From the NCBI GenBank assembly GCA_020162035.1, contig JAIUNM010000004.1:1-64000 (forward strand): a stretch of 64,000 bases of DNA, given 5' to 3'. Made by a program: the position numbers and the translations under genes. Of the stretch, positions 46,987 through 56,185 are shown in pieces (the stretch's first letter is position 1; each line of letters starts with the position of its first letter). The notes under the pieces are model-generated. The model had not been told where the DNA came from. It saw nothing but the letters and a program-made list of their open reading frames with translations, and made no database searches. Source of the stretch: Bacteroidota bacterium (GTDB lineage: Bacteria; Bacteroidota; Bacteroidia; B-17B0; Aurantibacillaceae).

Positions 46987-48888
46987 TTGCAAGCGAATAT
47001 ACATAAAGAAATAGTAACTGTTTTAAAAAAATATTGGGGGTATGATAGTTTTCGATCAACACAAGAAAACATTATACTATCTGTTTTAAACAAAAACGAC
47101 ACTTTAGCACTTTTACCAACAGGTGGGGGAAAATCTATTTGTTTTCAGGTACCTGCATTGGTTTTAGGGGGTACATGTTTAGTTATATCACCTTTAATTG
47201 CATTAATGAACGACCAAGTTCAAAATTTAAAAAAACGTGGTATTTCGGCTGTTGCAATTACATCTACTATGAATTATAAAGAAATTGAAATTGCTTTAAA
47301 CAATGCGGCACTTGGTCATGTTCAATTTATTTATGTTTCGCCCGAAAGATTACAAAATGAAAATTTTCAAAAACAAATAGCATATTTACCTATTACTTTA
47401 ATTGCTGTAGATGAGGCTCATTGTGTATCGCAATGGGGTTATGATTTTAGGCCAAGTTATTTAAACATTGCAGAAATTAGAAATTATTTTGAAAAAGTTA
47501 ATATTATTGCTTTAACTGCATCTGCTACTAAAACTGTAATACAAGACATACAAGATAAATTAAAGTTTAAAAACCAAAATGTTTATAGGCAATCGTTTAA
47601 CAGAAATAACTTAAGATACGTTGTACAAGAAGAAGAAGATAAAATAAGTAGATTATTTAAAATAATAACTAATATTGGAGGATCGGGTATTGTTTATGTT
47701 AGAAACAGAAAACAAACCGAAGATTTAACCAAATTTTTAATAGAAAATAAATTTTCTGCGGGCACTTACCATGCAGGAATTAATTTTAATGAAAGACAAA
47801 ACATTCAACAAAAATGGATAAATAACCAAATTCAAATAATTTGTGCAACAAATGCATTTGGAATGGGTATAGATAAACCAGATGTAAGATTTGTAGTACA
47901 TTTAGATTTACCCGAAAGTTTAGAGGCATATTTTCAGGAAGCCGGAAGAGCAGGAAGAGATGGTAAAACAGCTTACTCTATAATCCTATTTAATAAACAA
48001 GACCAACAAAAATTAATAGATAATTTTAATTTAGCATACCCAGCTATTGATGTTATAAAACAACATTATATAGCTATTTGTAATTATTTTCAAATAGCTA
48101 TAAACAGTGGTGCTGGCACTGTTGTAGATTTTGAATTAGAAACTATTTGTAGAAGTTATAATTTACAAGCCATTGTTTTATTCAACTGTATAAAATTTTT
48201 AGAAAAAGAAAATTACTTAACCATTTTAGATACAGGTTACGAAGCAAGTAAATTAATGTTTATTTCACATAAAGACGATGTTTATAATTTCCAAATTAAA
48301 TTTGAAAAATACGAGCCAATACTTAAAGCTTTACTAAGAACTTATGGTGGGATTTTTGAAAATTATGTGCATATTAACGAAAAAGATATTGCCTATAAAA
48401 TAAAACAACCGCTATCTACAACTATCGAATTTTTAAAACTATTAGATAAACAAAAAATAATTTCTTATTTGCCTCAAACAACAATACCTAAACTAATATT
48501 TAATAGTAACAGAGTTCAACCTAATTTTTTTCAAATAAGCAATGAAAATTACGATTCATTAAAACAAAAACATTTAGAAAAAATAAATTCAGTAATTAAT
48601 TACACCAATAATAATAAGATTTGCCGTAACTCACAATTACTAATTTACTTTAACGAAATAGAATTTAATGATTGTAAGTATTGCGACGTTTGTATTTCTA
48701 AAAAACCAAAAGATTTTGTAAGTGTTAAAAAAGCTATTTATAACGCTTTTAAAAATAAACCTTGTACCCTACCCCAATTAATTGAAATTTTAAATCAATA
48801 CAATTCAAACACAGTTATACAAGCGTTTAACGAAATGATAGATGATGGTTTATTAAATCAAAATGAAGATATTTTTTATTTAAAATAA
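46987..48888 (+). CDS. recQ: ATP-dependent DNA helicase RecQ
   Basis: A 633-residue 3'-5' helicase. Motif I LLPTGGGKSICFQ, DEAHCVSQWGYDFRPSY (motif II plus aromatic loop) and motif VI FQEAGRAGRDG are intact. A RQC zinc-binding Cys set lies near the end (NKICRNSQLL ... NDCKYCDVC). The C-terminus ends after the winged helix without an HRDC domain. The frame begins at TTG; the short 25-bp gap to the divergent gene makes the exact start uncertain. Confidence 0.94.
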   Translation: MQANIHKEIVTVLKKYWGYDSFRSTQENIILSVLNKNDTLALLPTGGGKSICFQVPALVLGGTCLVISPLIALMNDQVQNLKKRGISAVAITSTMNYKEIEIALNNAALGHVQFIYVSPERLQNENFQKQIAYLPITLIAVDEAHCVSQWGYDFRPSYLNIAEIRNYFEKVNIIALTASATKTVIQDIQDKLKFKNQNVYRQSFNRNNLRYVVQEEEDKISRLFKIITNIGGSGIVYVRNRKQTEDLTKFLIENKFSAGTYHAGINFNERQNIQQKWINNQIQIICATNAFGMGIDKPDVRFVVHLDLPESLEAYFQEAGRAGRDGKTAYSIILFNKQDQQKLIDNFNLAYPAIDVIKQHYIAICNYFQIAINSGAGTVVDFELETICRSYNLQAIVLFNCIKFLEKENYLTILDTGYEASKLMFISHKDDVYNFQIKFEKYEPILKALLRTYGGIFENYVHINEKDIAYKIKQPLSTTIEFLKLLDKQKIISYLPQTTIPKLIFNSNRVQPNFFQISNENYDSLKQKHLEKINSVINYTNNNKICRNSQLLIYFNEIEFNDCKYCDVCISKKPKDFVSVKKAIYNAFKNKPCTLPQLIEILNQYNSNTVIQAFNEMIDDGLLNQNEDIFYLK

Positions 48889-48889
48889 T

Positions 48890-49495
48890 ATGACAAATAA
48901 AGAATTTTTTAAAGAATTTGCAAAACCCGCAACTATAGGATTGGTTGGAGGCACAGCATTAATTGATAAAAGTATAAGAAAAGCTCAAAAATTAATTACA
49001 CCTAATAAATTAGAAAGTTATTGGTCGCATGCTTTTATCGTTAATGGAATTAGGCAAGATAACCAAATTTGGATTATTGAATCAGATTTAGAATTTCATA
49101 CTAAACAAATTAATTTAGGTGTTCAAGAAAATAGAATTAGTAAATATTATAACGAAAATGAATATCCAAATGTTGCTATACTAAATTTTGACCTCTCAAA
49201 CAAACAAATTGATAACGTAATAGGTCAAGCTTTAAATTTAGTTGCTTTAAAAACTCAATATTCTATTAGAGAGGTTTTTGGTGTTTTATACAATACATTT
49301 TTAAATGAGAGTAGATTAAATGAAAATAAGTTTAAACAAAAAAATTCGCTGTTTTGTTCTGCATTTGTGCAAAACTGTTACAATGAAATTAATTTTACAC
49401 TAAATTCTAACGTAAACACTTCTCAATTAGCTCCTCACGACATTTATACAAGTGAATTAAAATTTACATTAAATGAAATAATTCGCACAAAATAA
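48890..49495 (+). CDS. Permuted papain-like (YiiX/NlpC-P60 superfamily) protein
   Basis: A 201-residue protein with the circularly permuted NlpC/P60 order His-Glu-Cys: His in SYWSHAFIV (about residue 47), Glu in WIIESDLEF, and Cys in LFCSAFVQNCY (about residue 163). The family includes YiiX and BtrH and acts on amide or ester bonds of lipids or peptidoglycan fragments. No signal peptide is clear, and the start KEFFKEFAKPATIGLVGGTALIDK is partly hydrophobic. Starts one base after recQ. Substrate unknown. Confidence 0.72.
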   Translation: MTNKEFFKEFAKPATIGLVGGTALIDKSIRKAQKLITPNKLESYWSHAFIVNGIRQDNQIWIIESDLEFHTKQINLGVQENRISKYYNENEYPNVAILNFDLSNKQIDNVIGQALNLVALKTQYSIREVFGVLYNTFLNESRLNENKFKQKNSLFCSAFVQNCYNEINFTLNSNVNTSQLAPHDIYTSELKFTLNEIIRTK

Positions 49496-49529
49496 TACTT
49501 GTTTAAACTTTTATTATTAATTTCGCACC

Positions 49530-49697
49530 GCAAAGGTTTTTTACTTAAGTTTTAAGTATAAATTAAAAGGGAATAACGTGAAATTCGTTAACAGTTCCCG
49601 CTGCTGTAAGTTCTTTTAAGTTAACACCATTCAAAAGTCACTAACTTAGGTTGGGAAGACGGTGTTAACTGGAACGAGTCAGAAGACCTGCCTTTCA
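49530..49697 (+). promoter_or_regulatory. Cobalamin riboswitch
   Basis: The core is unmistakable: GGGAATAACGTGAAATTCGTTAACAG is followed by TTCCCGCTGCTGTAAG, AGTCACTAACTTAGG, TTGGGAAGACGG, and finally GTCAGAAGACCTGCC. P1 pairs AAAGG (49532) with CCTTT (49691). It senses adenosylcobalamin or a related form and turns down the downstream BtuB-like transport operon. A TTG/TAATTTCG pair at 49499-49525 could be its promoter. Confidence 0.96.
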
Positions 49698-49707
49698 TTA
49701 AAATTAT

Positions 49708-49731
49708 TTAAACTTCGGGGGGTGAGTTTAA
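49708..49731 (+). promoter_or_regulatory. Probable riboswitch expression-platform hairpin
   Basis: TTAAACT / AGTTTAA pairs around a loop with six G residues, between the aptamer and the first coding region. With no T-run after it, control is more likely at translation initiation than at termination. The G-run could pair with aptamer C residues as the switch. Confidence 0.5.
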
Positions 49732-49742
49732 CTAAGTGAAAT

Positions 49743-51689
49743 TTGAAAAGAAAATCACATAATTACAACTTAAGTATTAATAATATAATGCTTCAATATT
49801 ATTTATTGTTGTTTAGTATAATATTTTTTTCTGGAAAAATATATTCACAAGACACAACAAAACTTAATGAAATTGAAGTTGTTTCAATTAAACAAACACA
49901 AAACTTAAATAAAACACTTAAAATAGATAGTAGCGCTTATTTTAATAATCAACATAAAACTATTGGCGAAGTATTATCCAATTACTCAACAATTTTCATA
50001 AAAAATTATGGTAATGGAGCCATTGGTACAACATCATTTAGAGGGGGGAGCGCAAACCAAACTGCAATTTTATGGGAAGGAATAAATATTAAAAACACAA
50101 TGCTTGGTCAAACAGATTTAAGTTTAATTCCAACCGTGTTGTTTAATAACATAACAATTAATTATGGAGGTTCAAGTGGTTTATGGGGTAGCGATGCAGT
50201 TGGTGGCAATGTGCAATTATCTTCAAAAAATAATTTAATTAAAAATGGATATAGTTTAAATTCTAATCTATCATCAAATACATTAAATAGTTTAAATGCA
50301 TCAACTGGGTTTGAAATTAAACAAAATAAATGGTATAGTGATACTAAAGTATATTTAACTCAATCAAAAAATAAATATAATTATTTAGATACAACTCTTT
50401 CTAAAAACCCTATAACTGTTAGTCATGCTGCATACTCTAATATTGGAATTTTACAAAACTTAAAATACACAATTAACCAATATCAAAAAATTGGTTTTAA
50501 CATTTGGCTTAATCAAAACGATAGACAAATACCAAATTACAATCCAATTTTTGTTAGTAAACAATACCAGTTTGATAGAAATTTAAAATCATTAGTGCAA
50601 CATAATTACCAAAAAAATAAATTTTCAAGTAATAATAAAATTGCTTTTATAAAAGATATTTTAAATTATATAGATAGCTCATCTCAAATTTACAGTAATA
50701 GTCTAGTAAACAACTTAATAGTTGACAATGAAACTAAATACTTATTATCAGATAAATTTTCGTTACAAGCAGGTTTTAATGTTAGTAACAGCAAAGCTCA
50801 AACTAAAAATTACATAAACAATGCACAGTTAAATAAATTAGGAATATATGGGATGTTAACTTATAACATTTTACAAAATGTTACATTATCAGCTGTTTCT
50901 CGATACGAATTATCAAATTACACTAAAATACCAATTACAGGTAATTTAAATTTAAGCACAACTCCTTTTAAAAACTTAAATATTAAATTAAATGCGGCAA
51001 AAGTTTTTAGGCAACCTACTTTAAACGAATTGTTTTGGTACCCAGGAGGAAACCCAAACTTATTACCTGAAAATGGCTTTAGTTATGATGGCGAATTAAA
51101 TTATCAATTAAATAATAATAATTTTAAATTTTACAGTTCAGTAGCTGCTTATTATAAAACAATAAATAATTGGATATTATGGCTACCTGGTGCAAATGGT
51201 AATCCAAGTCCAAAAAACATACAACAGGTTTTTAGTAGAGGAACAGAAACAAATTTTAAATTAAGTTATGAAATAAAACATTTTAAAATTGGCATTCAAA
51301 TCTTAACACATTATTGTTTATCAACAATTCAACAACAAAATCAAGAGTTTAATAACTCTCTAAATAAGCAATTAATTTATACTCCAAGATACACTGGAAA
51401 TTTAAATGGATTTATTATACTAAATAAATTAAGTTTATATATAACCAACCAATATGTAGGATATAGATTTACAAGTAGCGATAACACAAGTTGGCTTAAT
51501 CCATATTACATATCATCTATTAAATTAAATTATTTAATTGATACTAAAAATAATACTTTGGTTAATTTATTTATTTGCTCACAAAATGCATTTAATTACA
51601 ATTACCAGATAGTTGAAAACAGGCCAATGCCATTAAGATATTTTGAATTTGGATTAAACTTAACTTTTAATAAAACAAACAATAAATAA
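49743..51689 (+). CDS. btuB: TonB-dependent receptor, BtuB-like cobalamin transporter
   Basis: An outer-membrane TonB-dependent receptor. The plug domain follows the signal peptide (EIEVVSIKQTQN, then GEVLSNYSTIFIKNYGNG, TTSFRGGSANQTAILWEGINI and GLWGSDAVGGNVQL), and the 22-strand barrel fills the rest. The cobalamin riboswitch directly upstream and the BtuG-like gene downstream identify B12 or a corrinoid as substrate. The longest frame starts at TTG 49743; the in-frame ATG at 49788 gives a more compact signal peptide (MLQYYLLLFSIIFFSGKIYSQ) and may be the real start. Confidence 0.88.
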   Translation: MKRKSHNYNLSINNIMLQYYLLLFSIIFFSGKIYSQDTTKLNEIEVVSIKQTQNLNKTLKIDSSAYFNNQHKTIGEVLSNYSTIFIKNYGNGAIGTTSFRGGSANQTAILWEGINIKNTMLGQTDLSLIPTVLFNNITINYGGSSGLWGSDAVGGNVQLSSKNNLIKNGYSLNSNLSSNTLNSLNASTGFEIKQNKWYSDTKVYLTQSKNKYNYLDTTLSKNPITVSHAAYSNIGILQNLKYTINQYQKIGFNIWLNQNDRQIPNYNPIFVSKQYQFDRNLKSLVQHNYQKNKFSSNNKIAFIKDILNYIDSSSQIYSNSLVNNLIVDNETKYLLSDKFSLQAGFNVSNSKAQTKNYINNAQLNKLGIYGMLTYNILQNVTLSAVSRYELSNYTKIPITGNLNLSTTPFKNLNIKLNAAKVFRQPTLNELFWYPGGNPNLLPENGFSYDGELNYQLNNNNFKFYSSVAAYYKTINNWILWLPGANGNPSPKNIQQVFSRGTETNFKLSYEIKHFKIGIQILTHYCLSTIQQQNQEFNNSLNKQLIYTPRYTGNLNGFIILNKLSLYITNQYVGYRFTSSDNTSWLNPYYISSIKLNYLIDTKNNTLVNLFICSQNAFNYNYQIVENRPMPLRYFEFGLNLTFNKTNNK

Positions 51690-51691
51690 AA

Positions 51692-52651
51692 ATGAAAAAA
51701 ACAATTACAACAATTTTAGCAGGATTAGCATTAATTACAAATGCACAAACAATTGAAACTTTTGAAAGTTTTACTTTAGCTCCTAACAGCTTTTATAAAG
51801 ATACCAATAGCGTAGCCTTTACATCATCTAACGCAACATTTAGGCATAAATGGACAAATGGCTCTTTTGCATATTGGAGTGGAGGATTTTCTTATACAAA
51901 TAAAAAAGATTCATCAAACGGAAATTTTTCTAATTTATATAATTGTAGAGCATTAAATGGATACAATAATTCTGATTTTTATGTTACAGGCCAAAACAAT
52001 GGAATTATAAAATTAAATTCGCCAAACAATGTAGTTGATGGTTTTTATTTTACAAATACAACTTATGCATACAAATCAATGAAATTTGGTGATTCTTTTG
52101 CGAAAAAATTTGGAGGCTCAACAGGTAACGACCCCGATTATTTTAGAGTAATTGTAAAAGGTTACAAAAACGGTGTAGTTAATCCTGACACAGCAGTTTT
52201 TTATTTAGCTGATTATAGATTTGCTAACAACGCATCGGATTATATAGTTGAAGGTTGGCAATATGTTAACACAAGTAATATTGGGCAAGTTGATAGTATT
52301 AAATTTGTAATGCAAAGTAGCGATGTAGGATCGTTTGGTATAAATACACCATTATTTTTTAGCTTAGATAATTTTACAACATCACAAAGTTTTGTAGGAA
52401 TAAATGAAATTACAAACTCAATAAATGTTAACGTTTATCCAAATCCAACAAATGGAATTTTAAATATTAAAAACAATACAAGTTCTAAAATTACAGCAAC
52501 AGTATTTAATCAGTTAGGTGAACAAATAACAGTTATAGAGCTTAATGAAAACAATAATCAAATTAATTTAAGTAATTTTAATAAAGGAATTTATTTTATA
52601 AACTTAAATGATGAAAAAAATACAGTTACCAAAAAAATAATTTTACATTAA
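51692..52651 (+). CDS. DUF4465 protein with T9SS sorting domain, in the B12 operon
   Basis: A 319-residue exported protein: signal peptide 1-18, a DUF4465-like beta-sandwich (about 20-235; TIETFESFTLAPNSFYKD, WSGGFSYTNKKDS, FYFTNTTYAYKSMKFGDSFAKKFGG), and a C-terminal T9SS type A sorting domain (VNVYPNPTNGIL to the end, TKKIILH). DUF4465 proteins occur in Bacteroides B12 loci. I recall the lipoprotein BtuH being such a B12 binder, but this is from memory. Here the C-terminal T9SS domain replaces lipid anchoring. Two bases after btuB. Confidence 0.82.
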   Translation: MKKTITTILAGLALITNAQTIETFESFTLAPNSFYKDTNSVAFTSSNATFRHKWTNGSFAYWSGGFSYTNKKDSSNGNFSNLYNCRALNGYNNSDFYVTGQNNGIIKLNSPNNVVDGFYFTNTTYAYKSMKFGDSFAKKFGGSTGNDPDYFRVIVKGYKNGVVNPDTAVFYLADYRFANNASDYIVEGWQYVNTSNIGQVDSIKFVMQSSDVGSFGINTPLFFSLDNFTTSQSFVGINEITNSINVNVYPNPTNGILNIKNNTSSKITATVFNQLGEQITVIELNENNNQINLSNFNKGIYFINLNDEKNTVTKKIILH

Positions 52652-52652
52652 T

Positions 52653-53687
52653 ATGAAACTTTACTTTGTGCAATGTATAATTGCAATATTGTTTTTTTCT
52701 TGTGTTAAAGATAAACCAACCCTTGCGCCACAAGAAAACATTACCTTAACAGAAACTAAAAAAGTATATGTAATTAATGAAGGAGGATTAAACGATAATA
52801 AATCTTCAGTTTCATTATACGATCCAGGAAATAATTCTGTTATTGAAAATTATTATGCTAATCAAAATAATAACCAAATATTGGGTAGCATTGCACAAAG
52901 TTTATCTTTTTTTCAATCTAACTTTTATGTAGTAATTAATAACTCAAACAAAATTGTAGTTTGTAATAATCAATTTAAAAAAACTAGTCAAATTTCTGGG
53001 TTAACCTCTCCACGTTATTTTTTACCAGTAAGTAACCAAAAAGCTTATGTTAGCGATTTATACGCAAATCAAATACATATTATAGATTTAAATACTAATA
53101 CCAAAACGGGCAATATCACTTGCAACGGTTGGACTGAAAAAATGTTAATGATTTACAATAAAGTTTTTGTAACAAACAACAAACGAAATTATTTATATGT
53201 TATTAATGCAATTAATAATACTATTACAGATAGTGTTTTTGTTGGAAAATATGCAAGCAGCATGGTTATAGACCGTTATGATAATATTTGGGTTTTAGCA
53301 TCAGGAGAGCAAAGTACATCATCGCAAGCAATGTTAACTAAAATAGACGCGTTAAGCTTAAATAGTTTAAAAACATTTACATTTAATTTAGGGCAATCGC
53401 CAAATAATTTATGTTTAAATAAAACTAAAGACACATTATATTATCTAAATAATGGAGTATATAGATTAACTATTTTAGATAATCAATTACCACAAAATGC
53501 ACTTATAACTTCAGGCACTAAAATATTTTATGGATTAGGTGTAAACCCCAATAATTATAACATATATGTAGCCGATGCTGTTGATTATGTACAAAAATCA
53601 AATGTATTTATTTATAATACTAATGGCGAGTTAAAGCATAATTTTAAAGCAGGTATAAATGCAAATGGTTTTTATTTTGAGCAGTAA
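52653..53687 (+). CDS. BtuG-like beta-propeller lipoprotein (DUF5074/YncE type)
   Basis: A 344-residue lipoprotein with lipobox FFSC (Cys17) followed by VKDK, which resembles the K-D surface-export signal of Bacteroidota lipoproteins. The rest is a propeller of ~45-residue blades (KVYVINEGG, VYPGN-like NIYVADAVDYV, KAYVSDLYANQIHIIDLN, KVFVTNNKRNYLYVINA). In Bacteroides the propeller lipoprotein BtuG captures B12 on the cell surface and feeds BtuB. Same riboswitch operon, one base after the DUF4465 gene. Binding is inferred from context. Confidence 0.82.
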   Translation: MKLYFVQCIIAILFFSCVKDKPTLAPQENITLTETKKVYVINEGGLNDNKSSVSLYDPGNNSVIENYYANQNNNQILGSIAQSLSFFQSNFYVVINNSNKIVVCNNQFKKTSQISGLTSPRYFLPVSNQKAYVSDLYANQIHIIDLNTNTKTGNITCNGWTEKMLMIYNKVFVTNNKRNYLYVINAINNTITDSVFVGKYASSMVIDRYDNIWVLASGEQSTSSQAMLTKIDALSLNSLKTFTFNLGQSPNNLCLNKTKDTLYYLNNGVYRLTILDNQLPQNALITSGTKIFYGLGVNPNNYNIYVADAVDYVQKSNVFIYNTNGELKHNFKAGINANGFYFEQ

Positions 53688-53691
53688 AAAA

Positions 53692-54465
53692 TTAAAATTT
53701 AAAACTTAAGCCATTTCTATAAATATATGTTAAGTTTGGTACTCGTAGTGGTTGTTGTGTATCAAACAATAAATTAATGCCGGTTTTAAAATTAAACCTA
53801 TTTGTAATAATTATTTCTAATACATTATCGCTTGCAATTCTATAATCATTAAAATCGGCTAAGTTTGGTTGAAAATATGTTGTACTAACAAAATCTAACT
53901 TTTTAAAATCTATATTAAAACTTGCATAAGCACTAATTCTGTTATTAAATTCCCTTATAGAGTCATTATTTTGAACTTGAAATTCGTACATATACAAACA
54001 TGCTGCATACATTTTAAATTTAGGCTTTTTCCAAATTTTTATTCTTGGTCCGGCTCCAGCTAAATTTCTTTGATTTAATTGTAAAGCTAAATTATATTGT
54101 GCTTGTACAAAAGCTTCCATAGTTAATCGGTTTGCTATTTTATAATTATAACGCAAATGTTGAAAACCAGAGTTTACAAAATCTTGTTTACCAGCTTTAA
54201 AAAAACTTAAATCAGAAATGGCTAAAATTCTATTTCTATTATGCACATATTGTGCATGAACATTTAAACCTAAAATTAATACTTGTTGCACATTTTGATT
54301 AATATTAAAATTAAAATCTGCCCTACCCACAAAACCATTGGTATCTTTTAAAAACCGTTTACCCTCAATATTTACAACTTGTGCTTGAGTTAAGGTGGCA
54401 AAAACTAATAAAAATAAAATAATAAATCTCATTGTTTTTGCAAAAATAATAATTGTTTTAAGCAA
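53692..54465 (-). CDS. DUF481-like outer-membrane beta-barrel protein
   Basis: A 257-residue protein with a signal peptide and a barrel-like mature part whose last residue is Phe (YRNGLSFKF), as expected for an outer-membrane barrel. Repeated short strands and the segments HLRYNYKIANRLTMEAFVQAQYN and GAGPRIKIWKK resemble the DUF481/YdiY family. The frame opens at 54465, but the ATG at 54432 (MRFIILFLLVFATLTQAQ) gives a cleaner signal peptide and is probably the true start. Converges on the B12 operon. Function unknown. Confidence 0.75.
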   Translation of the reverse strand: MLKTIIIFAKTMRFIILFLLVFATLTQAQVVNIEGKRFLKDTNGFVGRADFNFNINQNVQQVLILGLNVHAQYVHNRNRILAISDLSFFKAGKQDFVNSGFQHLRYNYKIANRLTMEAFVQAQYNLALQLNQRNLAGAGPRIKIWKKPKFKMYAACLYMYEFQVQNNDSIREFNNRISAYASFNIDFKKLDFVSTTYFQPNLADFNDYRIASDNVLEIIITNRFNFKTGINLLFDTQQPLRVPNLTYIYRNGLSFKF

Positions 54466-54489
54466 TTTTTATTTTATATATTTGTTATA

Positions 54490-55455
54490 ATGAAAACTTA
54501 TAATAACTATATTGTATTGCTGGTAATTTGTTTATGCAATACATTTAAAGCACAAGTTACAATTACTAATAATTTAGTACCAAAAATTGCTCCAAATTCA
54601 GATTTAAAACTTGAAATTAAGCTAAATAAAGGTGCTATTTCAAATTTTTCTAAATTTCAAATTGATGTACCAAATGGCATAACTGTTACCGAAGGAGATA
54701 GCAAAACAGGTAACTTTACTTTTGAGAATAATAGAGCAAAAATTGTTTGGGTTAGTATTCCTACTGAACCTGAATTTATAATTAGCATGAAATTAAATAC
54801 AGGGAACGTTAGTGGTACTCAACAATTTTTTCAAAAATTCTTTTATTTAGATAATGGAGTTAAAAAAGAAGTAGAAATTGATGCTCAAAGCATAACATTT
54901 GCAACTGATGGCGTTAAAACCTTAAATAATATAGATAATACAACTATTGCAAGTTCAAATAACAATAACTCAATATCAAACTCTAATAATACTGAAGCAA
55001 CAACTGTTACCACAACAACCGTTACAACTACAACTACCACAACAACAAATATTGAAAACAATACAGCTGTTAATACAACTTCACAATCAACATCTACACA
55101 AAGCGTAGCAGTAAATACAACTACAACAAGTAATTCAACTGCTGTTGTTAACAATAATACAAATGCAACATCAACAGCAAACAACACTACAAACTCTTCT
55201 TCTTCAAACACAACTACAAATGCAGCATCAAACTATAATTATAAAGTTCAAATTGGTGCATTTACAATGAGTCCGCAAAAATCACAGTTTAAATCTGCTG
55301 GTCAAATACAAGTTGTAAACGAATCGGGGATGTTTAAAGTTTTAGTTGGAAATTTTACAAGTAAAGATGAAGCTTATAAAAAATTATCATCTTTAAAAAG
55401 TTCAGGCTTTGATGGATTTGTGGTAACTTACCAAAATGGCTCAAGAGTAAAATAA
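54490..55455 (+). CDS. Exported SPOR-domain protein with Thr/Asn/Ser-rich linker
   Basis: A 321-residue exported protein. Signal peptide 1-21 (CNTFKAQ). A beta-rich N-terminal domain (about 22-140) may be cohesin- or adhesin-like (DLKLEIKLNKGAISNFSKFQIDVPNGITV). A low-complexity linker of Thr, Asn and Ser (about 150-240) includes long Thr runs. The C-terminal SPOR domain (NYNYKVQIGAFTMSPQKSQF to the end, about 243-321) would bind denuded peptidoglycan. The linker is likely to vary in length by slippage. Confidence 0.82.
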   Translation: MKTYNNYIVLLVICLCNTFKAQVTITNNLVPKIAPNSDLKLEIKLNKGAISNFSKFQIDVPNGITVTEGDSKTGNFTFENNRAKIVWVSIPTEPEFIISMKLNTGNVSGTQQFFQKFFYLDNGVKKEVEIDAQSITFATDGVKTLNNIDNTTIASSNNNNSISNSNNTEATTVTTTTVTTTTTTTTNIENNTAVNTTSQSTSTQSVAVNTTTTSNSTAVVNNNTNATSTANNTTNSSSSNTTTNAASNYNYKVQIGAFTMSPQKSQFKSAGQIQVVNESGMFKVLVGNFTSKDEAYKKLSSLKSSGFDGFVVTYQNGSRVK

Positions 55456-55457
55456 AT

Positions 55458-56159
55458 TTATTCCGATAAAATTTTTATAGCTTGAACGGCATATAAACCG
55501 GCGGTTTCAGTTCTTAATCTAGTATTACCTAAACTAATTGCTTTATAATTATTTTTTATAGCAAGGTTAACTTCATTTTCTGTAAAATCACCTTCGGGTC
55601 CAATGCAAATAAGTGTTTTAGTATTTTTAAAATCAAATAATTTGAGTGCGTTTTTATTGGCATCAAAACAATGAGCAATTAATTTATTATCAAAATTTTC
55701 ATTCATTTTAATAAAATCTTCAAAATCAACTAAATTATTTAATTTAGGAATAAATGCTCTTAAACTTTGTTTTACAGCCGATTCAATAATTTTTTGAATA
55801 CGATCTGGTTTAATATTTACCCTTTCGCTGTTTTTACATTTTAAAAATGTAATTTCGTTTAAACCAATTTCAACAGCTTTTTCAAGCATCCACTCTATTC
55901 TATCTATTTGTTTAGTAGGTGCAATGGCTAAATGAATGTGTAAATTATTTAATTCATTAGATTTTAAATCTTTAATTAATTCAACTTCACATTTTTTTTC
56001 GTTTATAAAATTAATTGTGCCTGAAAATATTTTTCCATAACCATCAATAACAACAATTTCATCACCTATCTTTTTGCGCAATACTTTATAACAATGCCAA
56101 CATTCATCTTCTCTTAAAAAAGCGTGTTTATCAATAATATTTGCAATAAAAACATTCAC
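55458..56159 (-). CDS. rsmE: 16S rRNA (uracil-1498-N3)-methyltransferase RsmE
   Basis: A 233-residue SPOUT methyltransferase that methylates U1498 of 16S rRNA. The C-terminal knot has CIGPEGDFTENEVNLAI and SLGNTRLRTETAGLYAV, the SAM-binding trefoil. The N-terminal PUA-like domain is also present. Length is normal. Divergent from the AcpH-like gene with a 26-bp gap. Confidence 0.94.
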   Translation of the reverse strand: MNVFIANIIDKHAFLREDECWHCYKVLRKKIGDEIVVIDGYGKIFSGTINFINEKKCEVELIKDLKSNELNNLHIHLAIAPTKQIDRIEWMLEKAVEIGLNEITFLKCKNSERVNIKPDRIQKIIESAVKQSLRAFIPKLNNLVDFEDFIKMNENFDNKLIAHCFDANKNALKLFDFKNTKTLICIGPEGDFTENEVNLAIKNNYKAISLGNTRLRTETAGLYAVQAIKILSE

Positions 56160-56185
56160 ACCATAAATTTAATTATTTTTGAGTA

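Noticed and set aside
54885..55211. Open frame of Val-rich protein opposite the SPOR gene
   Set aside because: It is the reverse complement of the Thr/Asn codon run; composition explains the open frame and it lies inside a well-supported gene.
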